A DNA stretch of 35,964 nucleotides from Spongiactinospora rosea (GTDB lineage Bacteria > Actinomycetota > Actinomycetes > Streptosporangiales > Streptosporangiaceae), in contig NZ_QMEY01000045.1 of assembly GCF_003315795.1 (NCBI RefSeq), positions 1-35,964 of the forward strand. The letters are read 5' to 3'. Position 1 is the stretch's first letter, and each line of letters starts with the position of its first letter. Under the pieces are notes generated by a model that saw only the letters and a list, made by a program, of their open reading frames with translations, searched no databases and was not told the origin of the DNA. Positions 18,030 through 27,255 of this stretch are shown here, in pieces. Both the position numbers and the translations under genes were made by a program.

Positions 18030-20165
18030 CTACCTGACGGCGGCCGGTGCCGCTCGCACCGTGAAGATGTGGGCCGGCTGGATCTGCGGATCGAGACGGA
18101 CGTAATTGGCCTGACGCCAGCGGTAGGACTCGCCGGACAGCTCGTCGTCCACGACGAACTCGGCCTGCGGGTCAAGACCGAGGGCGGGCAGATCCAAGAA
18201 CACGGTCGCCTCGCGGGTGTTGTGCGGATCCAGATTGACGACAGCCAGCACGACATCGCCTATGCCGTGCCGGCGCGCGCCGGACGCGTCGTAGGCGCCG
18301 CCCTGCCGCTCCGCGGGCAACCGCTTGGAGAAGCAGACGATGTCTGGCTGATCGACGTTGTGAAACCGTAGGTTACGCAATTCTTGCAGGGCCGGATGGG
18401 CTCTTCTGAACAAATTCAGCTGCGTGATGAACGGAGCGAGACTTCGGCCTTCGCGCTCGGCATTCACCCAATCGCGCGGTTTGTATTGATATTTCTCACT
18501 ATCCAGGTACTCCTCGCTACCGGGGCGAACCGGGACATTCTCTGCAAGCTCATACCCGGCGTACACGCCCCACGTCGGCCCGGTCAACGCCGCCAGCACC
18601 GCCCGGATCTTGAACGCGGGCACTCCGCCGTGCTGAAGGTACTCGTGCAAGATGTCCGGCGTGTTGACGAAGAGGTTCGGGCGCAAGAAGTGCGAGGTCT
18701 CCCTGGACAGCTCGGTGAGGTATTCCTCCACCTCCACCCGCGAGTTGCGCCAGGTGAAGTAGGTGTAGGACTGATGGAACCCGACCTTGGCGAGGGTCTG
18801 CATCATCGCCGGTCGGGTGAACGCCTCGGAAAGGAACAGCACGTCGGGATCGGTGGCGTGGATGTCGGCCAGCAGCCGGTCCCAGAAGCTCACCGGCTTG
18901 GTGTGCGGGTTGTCCACCCGGAAGATCCGCACGCCGTGGTCCATCCACAGCCGTACGACCCGCCTGACCTCGGCGTAGATCCCCTCCGGATCGTTGTCGA
19001 AGTTGAGCGGGTAGATGTCCTGGTACTTCTTCGGCGGGTTCTCCGCGTAGGCGATCGTGCCGTCGGCCCGTACGTTGAACCACTCCGGGTGCTCCTTGAC
19101 CCACGGGTGGTCGGGGGAGCACTGCAGGGCCAGGTCGATCGCGACCTCCATGCCCAGCTCGCGAGTGCGCTGGACGAAGGCATCGAAATCCGCGAAATCC
19201 CCCAGATCAGGGTGGATCGCGTCATGCCCGCCCTGCTCGGAGCCGATGGCCCAGGGCGATCCCGGGTCGTAGGGCTCGGGGTGCAGGGTGTTGTTCCTGC
19301 CCTTGCGGTGGGCGAGCCCGATGGGGTGGACCGGGGGCAGGTAGACGACGTCGAAGCCCATGGCGGCGACGGCGGGGAGCCGCTTGCTCGCCGTACGGAA
19401 ATTTCCGGACTTGGGGGCGGTGGCGTCGTCCACGATCGCGCCCTCGGAGCGCGGGAAGAACTCGTACCACGAACCGAACAGCGCCCTGCGCCGGTGCACC
19501 AGGATCTCGTGCTCGGACGAGGTGGTCACCAGGTCGCGCAGCGGATGGGCGGCCAGCAGCGCGGCGGTCTGCGGGAGCTGCGCCACCGAGAGCCGCGCCC
19601 GCGGGTCGAGGTTCTCGTCCCGCAGCCGGGCCGCGACCTCCTGCAACGCGGCGCGGTGGCCGCAGGCGGGCTCGGCGTCGCGCTCGCCGATGGGCGTACC
19701 GCCGCGACCTGCCCCCACGGCGACCGGCTCGGCCTTGGCGGCGGACGGGTGCGCGCCGCGGCAGTCGGCCGGGCGTACGGCCTTGGCCGCCCGCTCGAAC
19801 AGCCGCGCGCCCTCCTCGCACATCAGATCCACGTCGAGACCCCGGGGGATCTTGATGGCGGCGTCGTGCAGCCAGGTGGCGATCGGATCGCCCCACGCCT
19901 CGACGCGGAAATGCCAAAGGCCCTCATCGGGCAGCGTCACCTGGACACCCCAGCGGTCGGTGCCGGGCGCCATCTCCCGCATCGGCAGCAGCGGCCCGCG
20001 CGCGCCCGCTGGATCGGTCAGCACCACGCCGGCCGCGACCGCGTCGTGGCCCTCGCGGAACACCGTCGCCGCCAGGTCGAAGGTCTCGCCCGCAGCGGCC
20101 TTGGCCGGCCGCCGGCCGCAGTCGACCACGGGATGGATGTCCAGTATGGGGATTCGTCCAATCAT
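18030..20165 (-). CDS. glgE: Alpha-1,4-glucan:maltose-1-phosphate maltosyltransferase GlgE
   Basis: This 711-residue GH13_3 enzyme extends alpha-1,4-glucans with maltosyl units from maltose-1-phosphate. The family N-terminus (GRIPILDIHPVVDCGRRPAKA) and the beta-sandwich with GLWHFRVEAWGDP are clear. The catalytic barrel has Asp in IFRVDNPHTKP (about 417), Glu in LSEAFTRP (about 446) and the C-terminal QYKPRDW segment. It appears to contain an extra low-complexity stretch of roughly 35-40 residues at about 131-170 (Cys/Ala/Gly-rich) where homologues have a short helical linker. This impression comes from memory of the family, not an alignment. It heads the glgE-treS-mak operon and is divergent from glgP. 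Confidence 0.96.
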   Translation of the reverse strand: MIGRIPILDIHPVVDCGRRPAKAAAGETFDLAATVFREGHDAVAAGVVLTDPAGARGPLLPMREMAPGTDRWGVQVTLPDEGLWHFRVEAWGDPIATWLHDAAIKIPRGLDVDLMCEEGARLFERAAKAVRPADCRGAHPSAAKAEPVAVGAGRGGTPIGERDAEPACGHRAALQEVAARLRDENLDPRARLSVAQLPQTAALLAAHPLRDLVTTSSEHEILVHRRRALFGSWYEFFPRSEGAIVDDATAPKSGNFRTASKRLPAVAAMGFDVVYLPPVHPIGLAHRKGRNNTLHPEPYDPGSPWAIGSEQGGHDAIHPDLGDFADFDAFVQRTRELGMEVAIDLALQCSPDHPWVKEHPEWFNVRADGTIAYAENPPKKYQDIYPLNFDNDPEGIYAEVRRVVRLWMDHGVRIFRVDNPHTKPVSFWDRLLADIHATDPDVLFLSEAFTRPAMMQTLAKVGFHQSYTYFTWRNSRVEVEEYLTELSRETSHFLRPNLFVNTPDILHEYLQHGGVPAFKIRAVLAALTGPTWGVYAGYELAENVPVRPGSEEYLDSEKYQYKPRDWVNAEREGRSLAPFITQLNLFRRAHPALQELRNLRFHNVDQPDIVCFSKRLPAERQGGAYDASGARRHGIGDVVLAVVNLDPHNTREATVFLDLPALGLDPQAEFVVDDELSGESYRWRQANYVRLDPQIQPAHIFTVRAAPAAVR

Positions 20166-20561
20166 CGCGTCTCAAGGTAGCGACGGCGCACTCGGTGCCG
20201 CCGGGGATTGTCCGGAAGGGCGGATCTTTCTCTGGTCATGGCCGGGGCATGCATGAGCATGCGCCGCGACATGTTGTCCTGGTGGCGCCCGGGTGGAGTC
20301 GGTGGTTCATCCAAGGACGTGCCCCAATCACCCGGCTTCATGCCTCCCGGAGAAAGAGTCATGAAGTCTTCCTCTCGGGCGAGTTGCCCCAGCCCGGCAG
20401 GTCCGGGGACGATCCGGGAGGCCGGGTACGACAAGGCGCTGAGCAGGAATTCCGCTTTGAGATGTTTTGCCGCTGAGTAAGGGGAGACGGTTGAGAGGCA
20501 TGTGCCCAGCACGGGTGTTTCGGTCGCGCAGTACGTCGAAGAGTAACTAGGGTCTGGCAGA
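20166..20561. promoter_or_regulatory. Divergent glgE/glgP promoter region
   Basis: This ~400-base non-coding region must hold both promoters of the alpha-glucan cluster. The frames across it are shadows. A palindromic GGGGCATGCATGAGCATGC-like stretch (about 20240-20258) rich in GCATG repeats could be an operator, but this is unproven. Confidence 0.45.
20548..20553 (+). promoter_or_regulatory. Candidate -10 box for glgP (leaderless type)
   Basis: TAGGGT fits TANNNT and ends 8 bases before the GTG start of glgP, so transcription would begin at or next to the start codon. No convincing -35 was seen. Confidence 0.35.
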
Positions 20562-23171
20562 GTGAGAGCAATCCGCAGGTTCACCGTACGCACCGTCCTC
20601 CCTCGCGAGCTCGCCGCGCTCGGCGAGCTGGTCCACAACCTTCGCTGGTCGTGGCACCCGGAGACGCTGGACCTCTTCGCCGACGTGGACCCCGACACCT
20701 GGGAGCGCGTCGGGGGCGACCCGGTCGCGCTGCTCGGCGCGGTCGAGGCCGGACGGCTCCAGCAGCTCACCCGCGACCGGCGCTTCCTGCGCCGGCTCGC
20801 CGATGCCGCAGACGACCTGCGGGAGTACATGACGGCACCACGCTGGTACCAGAACATCCCCCGTGCCCCCTCTGCCATCGCGTACTTCTCCCCGGAGTAC
20901 GGCATAGCCGCGGCGCTCCCGCAGTATTCGGGCGGACTCGGCATCCTGGCCGGTGACCACCTGAAGACCGCGAGCGACCTCGGTGTCCCCATTCTCGCCG
21001 TCGGCCTGCTTTATCGGCATGGCTATTTCAGCCAGACCTTGTCCCCCGAAGGCTGGCAACTGGAGCACTATCCGAGCCTGGACCCCGGGGGGCTGCCGCT
21101 CACGCTCCTCAAGGACGCCGACGGCGTACCGGCCCGCGTCCGCATCGGCCTGCCACAGGACCGCACCATGCACGCGCAGATCTGGGTGGCCCAGGTCGGG
21201 CGCGTCCCGCTGCTGCTGCTCGACTCCGACGTGGCCGAGAACGACAACGCCGCCCGCGACATCACCGACCGCCTCTACGGCGGCGGCACCGACCACCGCC
21301 TCATGCAGGAGCTGCTGCTCGGCGTCGGGGGAGTGCGGGCGATCCGCCAGTACTGCGACATCACCGGCCACGCCGAGCCCGAGGTCTTCCACACCAACGA
21401 GGGACACGCCGGGTTCCTCGGCCTGGAGCGCATCCGCGAGCTGACCGAGAGCCGCCTGTCCTTCGACGAGGCCCTGGAGGCGGTACGCGCGGGCACGGTC
21501 TTCACCACCCACACGCCGGTGCCCGCCGGGATCGACCGGTTCCCGGCCGACATGATCGCCCGGCAGTTCGGCGGCGACAACGCCTGGCCGACCGTGCCGG
21601 TGGAGCGCATCCTGGCCCTCGGCGAGGAGCCCGTCCCGGCCGGGCAGGAGCACGAGTCAGGGCGCGGGATGTTCAACATGGCGGTCATGGGCATGCGGCT
21701 CGCCCAGCGGGTCAACGGCGTGTCGCGGCTGCACGGCGAGGTCAGCAGGGGGATGTTCCAGGGCCTTTGGCCGGGTTTCGACCTCGAAGACGTACCGGTC
21801 GGCTCGATCACGAACGGCGTGCACGCACCCACCTGGGTCGGCCGCGAACTGATGGAACTGGCCGGTCGCGAACTCCCCTCCCTGGTCGACAGCGCCCAGG
21901 GCTGGAACAGCGTCCAGAAGATCTCCGACAAGGACATCTGGGAGATCAGGGGCACCCTGCGGGCCCGGCTCGTGCACGCGGCCCGGCGGCGGCTGCGCGC
22001 CTCCTGGGTGGACCGGGGGGCCTCGGTCGCCGAACTCGGCTGGATCGACGACGCCCTCGACCCCGACGTCCTGACCATCGGCTTCGCCCGCCGGGTGCCC
22101 TCCTACAAGCGGCTCACGCTGATGCTGAAGGACCCCGCGCGGCTGCGCGAACTACTGCTGCACCCGCAGCGGCCGGTGCAGATCGTGATCGCCGGCAAGG
22201 CGCACCCGGCCGACGAGGGCGGCAAGAAGCTGATCCAGCAGATCGTGAAGTTCGCCGACGCCGAGGACGTCCGGCACCGCATCGTCTTCCTGCCCGACTA
22301 TGACATGAACCTCGGGCGGCTCCTGGTCCAGGGCTGCGACGTGTGGATGAACAACCCGCTGCGCCCGCTGGAGGCGTGCGGCACCAGCGGCATGAAGGCC
22401 GCCCTTAACGGCGGGCTCAACCTGTCCATCCGGGACGGCTGGTGGGACGAGTGGTACGACGGCACCAACGGCTGGGCCATCCCCACCGCCGACGGCGTCG
22501 CCGACCCCGATCGCCGCGACGAACTGGAGGCCGCCGGCCTGTACGACCTGATCGAGCAGGAGGTCGCCGACCGCTTCTACGACCGGGCCGCCGACGGGCT
22601 GCCCCGGCGCTGGCTGGAGATGGTCAGGCACACGCTGGCCTCGCTGGGCCCCAAGGTGCTGGCCGGGCGGATGCTCCGCGACTACGTGATCGACCTCTAC
22701 GCCCCCGCCGCCGCCTCGGCGCAGGCCCTCGCGGCCGACGACCACGCCGCGGCCAAGGGCTTCGCCGCCTGGAAGCTGCGGGTGACCCAGGCGTGGCCCG
22801 GGGTGCGGGTCGAGCACGTGGAGGCCGCCGGGCTGGGCGACACGCCGGAGGTCGGCGCGACCCTGGAGCTGCGGGCCACCATCGCGCTCGGCGAGCTTGA
22901 GCCGGGCGACGTACGCGTGCAGGCCGCGTACGGGAAGGTGGGCCTGCACGACGAACTCGTCCGCCCCGACTTCGCCGACTTCGCCATCGACTCGGTCAGC
23001 GACGACGGCCGGGCGCACTTCACCGGGGCGATCCCGCTGGACCGCACCGGGGCCTTCGGCTACACGATCCGCGTGGTGCCCGCGCATCCGCTGATGGACT
23101 CCCCGGCCGAGCTGGGTCTGATCGCGGTGCCCGAGGCGCCTGCGGGCATGACGAACGGCACGCTCCGGTAG
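20562..23171 (+). CDS. glgP: Alpha-glucan (glycogen/maltodextrin) phosphorylase GlgP
   Basis: This GT35 phosphorylase of 869 residues releases glucose-1-phosphate from alpha-1,4-glucans using pyridoxal phosphate. The N-terminal extension typical of bacterial short-type phosphorylases (LGELVHNLRWSWHPE) is present. AYFSPEYGIAAALPQYSGGLG forms the active-site start and HTNEGHAGFLGLERI and FTTHTPVPAGIDRFP follow. The PLP Lys is in CGTSGMKAALNGGLNLS (about residue 612), and DGWWDEWYDGTNGWAI completes the phosphate/PLP site. It is divergent from glgE, the arrangement known in Streptomyces, pairing glucan breakdown with GlgE-dependent synthesis. Confidence 0.96.
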   Translation: MRAIRRFTVRTVLPRELAALGELVHNLRWSWHPETLDLFADVDPDTWERVGGDPVALLGAVEAGRLQQLTRDRRFLRRLADAADDLREYMTAPRWYQNIPRAPSAIAYFSPEYGIAAALPQYSGGLGILAGDHLKTASDLGVPILAVGLLYRHGYFSQTLSPEGWQLEHYPSLDPGGLPLTLLKDADGVPARVRIGLPQDRTMHAQIWVAQVGRVPLLLLDSDVAENDNAARDITDRLYGGGTDHRLMQELLLGVGGVRAIRQYCDITGHAEPEVFHTNEGHAGFLGLERIRELTESRLSFDEALEAVRAGTVFTTHTPVPAGIDRFPADMIARQFGGDNAWPTVPVERILALGEEPVPAGQEHESGRGMFNMAVMGMRLAQRVNGVSRLHGEVSRGMFQGLWPGFDLEDVPVGSITNGVHAPTWVGRELMELAGRELPSLVDSAQGWNSVQKISDKDIWEIRGTLRARLVHAARRRLRASWVDRGASVAELGWIDDALDPDVLTIGFARRVPSYKRLTLMLKDPARLRELLLHPQRPVQIVIAGKAHPADEGGKKLIQQIVKFADAEDVRHRIVFLPDYDMNLGRLLVQGCDVWMNNPLRPLEACGTSGMKAALNGGLNLSIRDGWWDEWYDGTNGWAIPTADGVADPDRRDELEAAGLYDLIEQEVADRFYDRAADGLPRRWLEMVRHTLASLGPKVLAGRMLRDYVIDLYAPAAASAQALAADDHAAAKGFAAWKLRVTQAWPGVRVEHVEAAGLGDTPEVGATLELRATIALGELEPGDVRVQAAYGKVGLHDELVRPDFADFAIDSVSDDGRAHFTGAIPLDRTGAFGYTIRVVPAHPLMDSPAELGLIAVPEAPAGMTNGTLR

Positions 23172-23230
23172 CCCGGCGCGGGCGGTAGGCTGCCCTGTCG
23201 ATCACGTTACCGGCACACCAGAGGGCGGCC

Positions 23231-24136
23231 ATGGACGACGAAACCACCCGGCCCGGTGAGGGGCCTCCGGTCGAGACGCTGGTCGCCACGGTACGGGGGG
23301 TGCTGCCGTCGCTGACCCCGGCGGCACAGACGGTCGCCCGGCTGATCCTCGACGACCCCGGCATGGTCGCGCGCAGCACCATCACCGAGCTGAGCGCGGC
23401 CTCCGGCACCAGCGAGGCCACGATCGTGCGTACCGCCCGCGTCCTCGGCTTCGCCGGATATCCCCAGCTCCGGCTGGCGCTCGCGGCCGCCTCGGCGGCC
23501 CGCCCGGCCGAACGGCTGGTGCCCGGCGACCTCGCCCCCGACGATCCGCTGTCGGAGGTGATCGTCAAGGTCTCCCGCGCGGAGTCGGAGGCCATCGAGG
23601 ACACCGTCGCCCAGCTCACCGCCGAACGCCTCGGCGTGGTCGTCGAGACCATCGCCGGGGCCCGCCGCGTCGACGTCTATGGGGTGGGCGCTTCTGGCCT
23701 GGTCGCGACCGACATGGCGCAGAAGCTGCTGCGCATCGGGATGACGAGCAACGCGTTCACGGACGCGCATCTGGCTCTGACGAGTTCGGTACTGCTGCGG
23801 GCGGGCGATGTGGCGGTGGGCATCAGCACCTCGGGGGAGACGCCCGACGTACTGGGGCCGCTGCGCAACGCGCGTGACGCGGGGGCGGCCACGGTGGCGA
23901 TCACCAACAATCCGCGCAGCTCGATCGCCCAGGTGGCGGACCATGTGCTGATCTCGGCGGGGCGGGAGACCGCGTTCCGGCCGGGGGCGCTGGCCAGCAG
24001 GATCAGTCAGTTGCTGGTGGTGGACTGCGTGTTCGTGGGGGTCGCGCAGCGCACCTTCGACTCCTCACAGCGGGCGTTGCAGGCGACCCGTACGGCGATC
24101 GGCGACTTCCTGCGTTCGGGCCGCACCAAGCCTTGA
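23231..24136 (+). CDS. MurR/RpiR family transcriptional regulator with SIS domain
   Basis: This is a 301-residue sugar-phosphate-responsive regulator. The N-terminal RpiR-type HTH (about 25-95) is visible in TVARLILDDPGMVARSTITE and the recognition region ASGTSEATIVRTARVLGFAGY. The C-terminal SIS domain (about 130-265) has VDVYGVGASGLVATDMAQKL and VGISTSGETPDVLGPLRNA, the phosphosugar-binding loops. AGAGGG precedes the ATG. It follows glgP by 59 bases and may sense a hexose/amino-sugar phosphate. Control of glgP or of the adjacent hydrolase is an inference from position. Confidence 0.92.
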   Translation: MDDETTRPGEGPPVETLVATVRGVLPSLTPAAQTVARLILDDPGMVARSTITELSAASGTSEATIVRTARVLGFAGYPQLRLALAAASAARPAERLVPGDLAPDDPLSEVIVKVSRAESEAIEDTVAQLTAERLGVVVETIAGARRVDVYGVGASGLVATDMAQKLLRIGMTSNAFTDAHLALTSSVLLRAGDVAVGISTSGETPDVLGPLRNARDAGAATVAITNNPRSSIAQVADHVLISAGRETAFRPGALASRISQLLVVDCVFVGVAQRTFDSSQRALQATRTAIGDFLRSGRTKP

Positions 24137-24300
24137 ATCGGCGGGTGGTGGCTTATGGTAAGCTTGCCGATGCGAAGAGTGATTGTTGACGATTTTCTTC
24201 AGTGCATTGATTCCTTGGGAAATTTCTGTCATCTTCCGCTAAGAGCACTTTTGTCCCCTGCCCCCGGTTCGACCCCCGCTTGACCCCAAGGAGCCAGGCC

Positions 24301-25851
24301 ATGGCCATGGATCGCCGAGTCCTGCTGCGCGGCCTCGCGGCCTCAGCCGCGGCGGGACCGCTCGCGTCGTTGTTCGCCCAGCCTTCGGAGGCGGCCGTGC
24401 CGATGATCGCGCCCGCCGCGGCGCCGCTCCGGCAGATGCGCGGCATGTGGATCGCGTCGGTGCTCAACATCAACTGGCCCTCCAAGCCGGGCCTGAGTCC
24501 CGACCAGCAGCGCGCCGAGTTCCGGTCCTGGCTCGACCTGGCCGTGGCGCGCAAGCTCAACTCGGTGTTCGTCCAGATCAGGCCGGCCGCCGACGCCTTC
24601 TGGCCGTCGCCGCACGAGCCGTGGTCGGAATACCTCACCGGCACGCAGGGCAAAGACCCCGGCTATGACCCGCTCGGCTTCGCGGTGGCCGAGGCGCACA
24701 AGCGCGGGCTCGCCTTCCACGGGTGGTTCAACCCCTACCGGGTGTCGATGCAGGGCGACCTGGCCAAGCTGCACCCCGACCACCCCGGCAGGCGGCACCC
24801 CGAGTGGATCGTCGCCTACGGCGGGCGGCTCTACTACAACCCGGGCCTGCCCGAGGTCCGCGCCTTCGTGCAGGACGCCATGATGGACGCGGTCACCCGC
24901 TACGACCTCGACGGCCTCCACTTTGACGACTACTTCTACCCGGTCAACACCGCGGCGTTCGACGACAGCGCGGCCTTCGCGAAGTACGGCTCGGGGTTCC
25001 CCGACCTCGCCGCCTGGCGGCGCGACAACGTCGATCGGCTGGTGCGCGAGATGCAGCAGCGGGTACGGGCGGCCAAACCCGAGGTCGCGTGGGGGATCAG
25101 CCCGTCCGGCATCTGGCGCAACAAGGGCACCGACCCGCTCGGCTCCGACACCAACGGCAGCCAGTCCTACGACAACCTGCACGCCGACACCCGGGGCTGG
25201 GTGAAGAAGGGCCTGCTCGACTACATCGCGCCGCAGATCTACTGGAACATCGGCTTCACCGTCGCCGACTACGCCAAGCTCGCGCCCTGGTGGGCCGATG
25301 TGGCGGCGGGCACCGGGGTGCAGTTGTGGATCGGCCAGGCCGCCTACAAGGTCGCGGCGAGCGGGCAGCCCGCGCCGTGGTTCGAGCCGGGCGAGTTGTC
25401 CTCCCACCTCACCCTCAACCGGGGGCTCCCGGCCATCGGCGGCGACATCTGGTACAACGCGGCCGACGTCCGCGCCGACCGGATCGGCTCGATCACCAAG
25501 GTCGTCGCCGACCACTACGCGTCCCCGGCACTGCCGCCCCTGCTGCCCCGCCTCGCCTCCGGCCGTTCCCCCCGCCGCCCGATCCTCACCCACGCCCGCC
25601 GCACCTCGGCGGGCACCGAGCTGCGCTTCCACACGACGGGGGGCGAGACCCCACGCCTGTGCGCGATCTACCGGGTCACCTCGGGCAGCCCCGACCCGCG
25701 CACGGGCCGCGACCTGGTGGCGGTCGTCCCGGGCGCGAAGTCGGCCACCTGGACCGACCCGGCAAAGGTCCGTGGCGCCACCTACCACGTCACCGCCCTC
25801 GACGCGGCCAACCGCCAAAGCCCCCTCTCCTCCGGCCGCCGCCCCCACTGA
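24301..25851 (+). CDS. Exported GHL10-type (DUF187) glycoside hydrolase-like protein
   Basis: This is a 516-residue protein of the GHL10/YngK family, TIM-barrel hydrolases thought to act on cell-wall or extracellular polysaccharide. The N-terminus has a twin-arginine motif (DRRVLLRGLAAS) and an Ala-rich h-region ending near SEAA, indicating Tat export. The barrel starts at MRGMWIASVLNINWPSKPGL; FVQIRPAADAFWPS, KRGLAFHGWFNPYRVS, YDLDGLHFDDYFYP (putative catalytic acids DGLHFDDYF) and WGISPSGIWRN follow, all family landmarks. The C-terminal ~90 residues form a fibronectin-like extension. AAGGAG lies 7 bases before the ATG. It follows an AT-rich promoter-like gap (24137-24300). Confidence 0.9.
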   Translation: MAMDRRVLLRGLAASAAAGPLASLFAQPSEAAVPMIAPAAAPLRQMRGMWIASVLNINWPSKPGLSPDQQRAEFRSWLDLAVARKLNSVFVQIRPAADAFWPSPHEPWSEYLTGTQGKDPGYDPLGFAVAEAHKRGLAFHGWFNPYRVSMQGDLAKLHPDHPGRRHPEWIVAYGGRLYYNPGLPEVRAFVQDAMMDAVTRYDLDGLHFDDYFYPVNTAAFDDSAAFAKYGSGFPDLAAWRRDNVDRLVREMQQRVRAAKPEVAWGISPSGIWRNKGTDPLGSDTNGSQSYDNLHADTRGWVKKGLLDYIAPQIYWNIGFTVADYAKLAPWWADVAAGTGVQLWIGQAAYKVAASGQPAPWFEPGELSSHLTLNRGLPAIGGDIWYNAADVRADRIGSITKVVADHYASPALPPLLPRLASGRSPRRPILTHARRTSAGTELRFHTTGGETPRLCAIYRVTSGSPDPRTGRDLVAVVPGAKSATWTDPAKVRGATYHVTALDAANRQSPLSSGRRPH

Positions 25852-25869
25852 CCACATTCTTTAAAGGGT

Positions 25870-26670
25870 CCGAAGACCTTGAGGGCCTGAAGGGCGTGGC
25901 CCTCGCTGTCGCTCGGACGCTTTCCTGGTGTCGGGCTCCGCCCGACGTCGGTGCGTCTCGCGTGCCGTATGTTCTGGCCCTTGTTCTTGTACGGCGGGGC
26001 TCGCTAGAGCCACCGCGTTGTGCCGGGTTGCGCTCTGGTGCCTTGCGTTTCGCGTGTGTCGTGGGGGATCGCCGTACCGAGCACCGGCTTAATGGGGCCA
26101 TTCCCAGCCCACCACGCCGTTGATCAGGGAGCCGTCATTCCTCCATCGGTTTTCGGGTGTTGTCCCAGCCTGCCGCAGGGCGCCGCTTCGCGCGTCTGAA
26201 GGGTGTGGCCCTCGCTGTCGCTCGGACGTTCTTCTGGTGTCGGGCTCCGCCCGACGTCGGGGTTGCTCGTGTGCCGTGTGTCCAGGCCCTGGTTCTTATA
26301 GGGCGAGTGTCGGTTCCACCGCCGCGCCGTGCCCGGTTGCGTCCTGTGCCCGATGTTTCGCATGCGTCGTGGCCGATCACCGTACCGAGCGCCGACTCTA
26401 AGGTGCCCTTCCAGACGACCACGTCGTCGGCCAATGGACCGCTATTACCCGCCGCCCTCCAGGCGCTGCCCCTTGGCTTCCGGCTGGGGCGCTGCTTCGC
26501 GTGCCCGAAGGGCGTTGCCCTCGCTGTCTCTCAGAGGTTCTTCCGATCTCGGGCTTCGCCCCACGTTGACGTTGCTCGTACGCTGGGCGTTCCGGTCGTA
26601 GTTCGTGTGCAACAGGCCCTTCTACCGTCGCCGTGTCTTTGGTCACTCGCCGTACTCAGCACTCGACACC
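25870..26670. repeat. Three tandem imperfect copies of a 309-bp non-coding unit
   Basis: The motif TGAAGGGCGTGGCCCTCGCT at 25888 recurs at 26197 (one change) and, more diverged, at 26506. Both spacings are exactly 309 bases. Each unit continues with a hairpin GTCGGGC-TCC-GCCCGAC (7-bp perfect stem in copies 1 and 2, degenerate in copy 3) and ends with a segment like GATCGCCGTACCGAGC. The third copy is partial. Open frames run across because of base composition, but none gives a recognisable protein. This fills most of the gap between 25852 and 26779; nothing else is evident there. Confidence 0.7.
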
Positions 26671-26779
26671 ATCGCTGAACTGCCGACCGTCATGCGGAGC
26701 CTTCCCGCTCTGGCCTGCTCGCCGAGCATAAGAGGGGGCGCGCCGCACTGGTTGATCTCCACTTCGCCGAGCCGCGACC

Positions 26780-27061
26780 TCACGGATCCGGACATGTACA
26801 GGTACGACCACCATCGCCGCGCCGAAGGGGCTGATCTTCGGGCGGCTCATGTGCGAGCGAGATCACCAGAGGGTGGCCTGGACCCGGCAGGCAGGTGTCC
26901 TCGCTCAGGATCGGTATCGGGTTGCCGTACCGGTCCGTGCCCGCGAGCCGCCAGTTGTAGCCGTAGATCACGTAGATCCCGAATATCGGTCGGTTGCAGT
27001 GACGGCAGGTGGCGAGGCGGTCGCTGGGCTGGGGACGATAGGGAGCAGCGCATACTGTCAT
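26780..27061 (-). CDS. Small Cys-containing protein, putative zinc-binding
   Basis: This 93-residue protein of unrecognised family has a CRHCNRPI motif (C-x2-C, residues 19-22). Next come an aromatic stretch (FGIYVIYGYNWRLAG), DTCLPGPGH (Cys and His spaced as second-half ligands) and a terminal CTCP. The pattern suggests a small zinc-ribbon-like fold. CGGAG lies 5 bases before the ATG, supporting translation. It lies downstream of, and on the same strand as, the kinase-like gene, about 195 bases away. Function unknown. Confidence 0.55.
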   Translation of the reverse strand: MTVCAAPYRPQPSDRLATCRHCNRPIFGIYVIYGYNWRLAGTDRYGNPIPILSEDTCLPGPGHPLVISLAHEPPEDQPLRRGDGGRTCTCPDP

Positions 27062-27255
27062 GACGACTCCGGGTGGACCTCGGCGGGCGCACGCCGGGAA
27101 GCGCGCGAGACCTCGCCGCGGGTCTCAATAGCGGCAGTGTGAGGGGCGGGTCGGTGGTAGTGCTCAACATGGCCCTGGATGCTCATGAATTCGGCGGTGC
27201 GCCCATCGTGGGCGAGGACGGCCGCCTTGCCGCATGGGGAATGAAGGTGTCGGCG

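Noticed and set aside
20195..20476. 93-residue plus-strand frame in the glgE/glgP gap
   Set aside because: There is no convincing RBS or recognisable domain; the position is that of the divergent promoter region.
25870..26670. CRISPR array
   Set aside because: The repeat unit is 309 bases, three diverged copies, with no short identical repeats and unique spacers; no cas genes are nearby.
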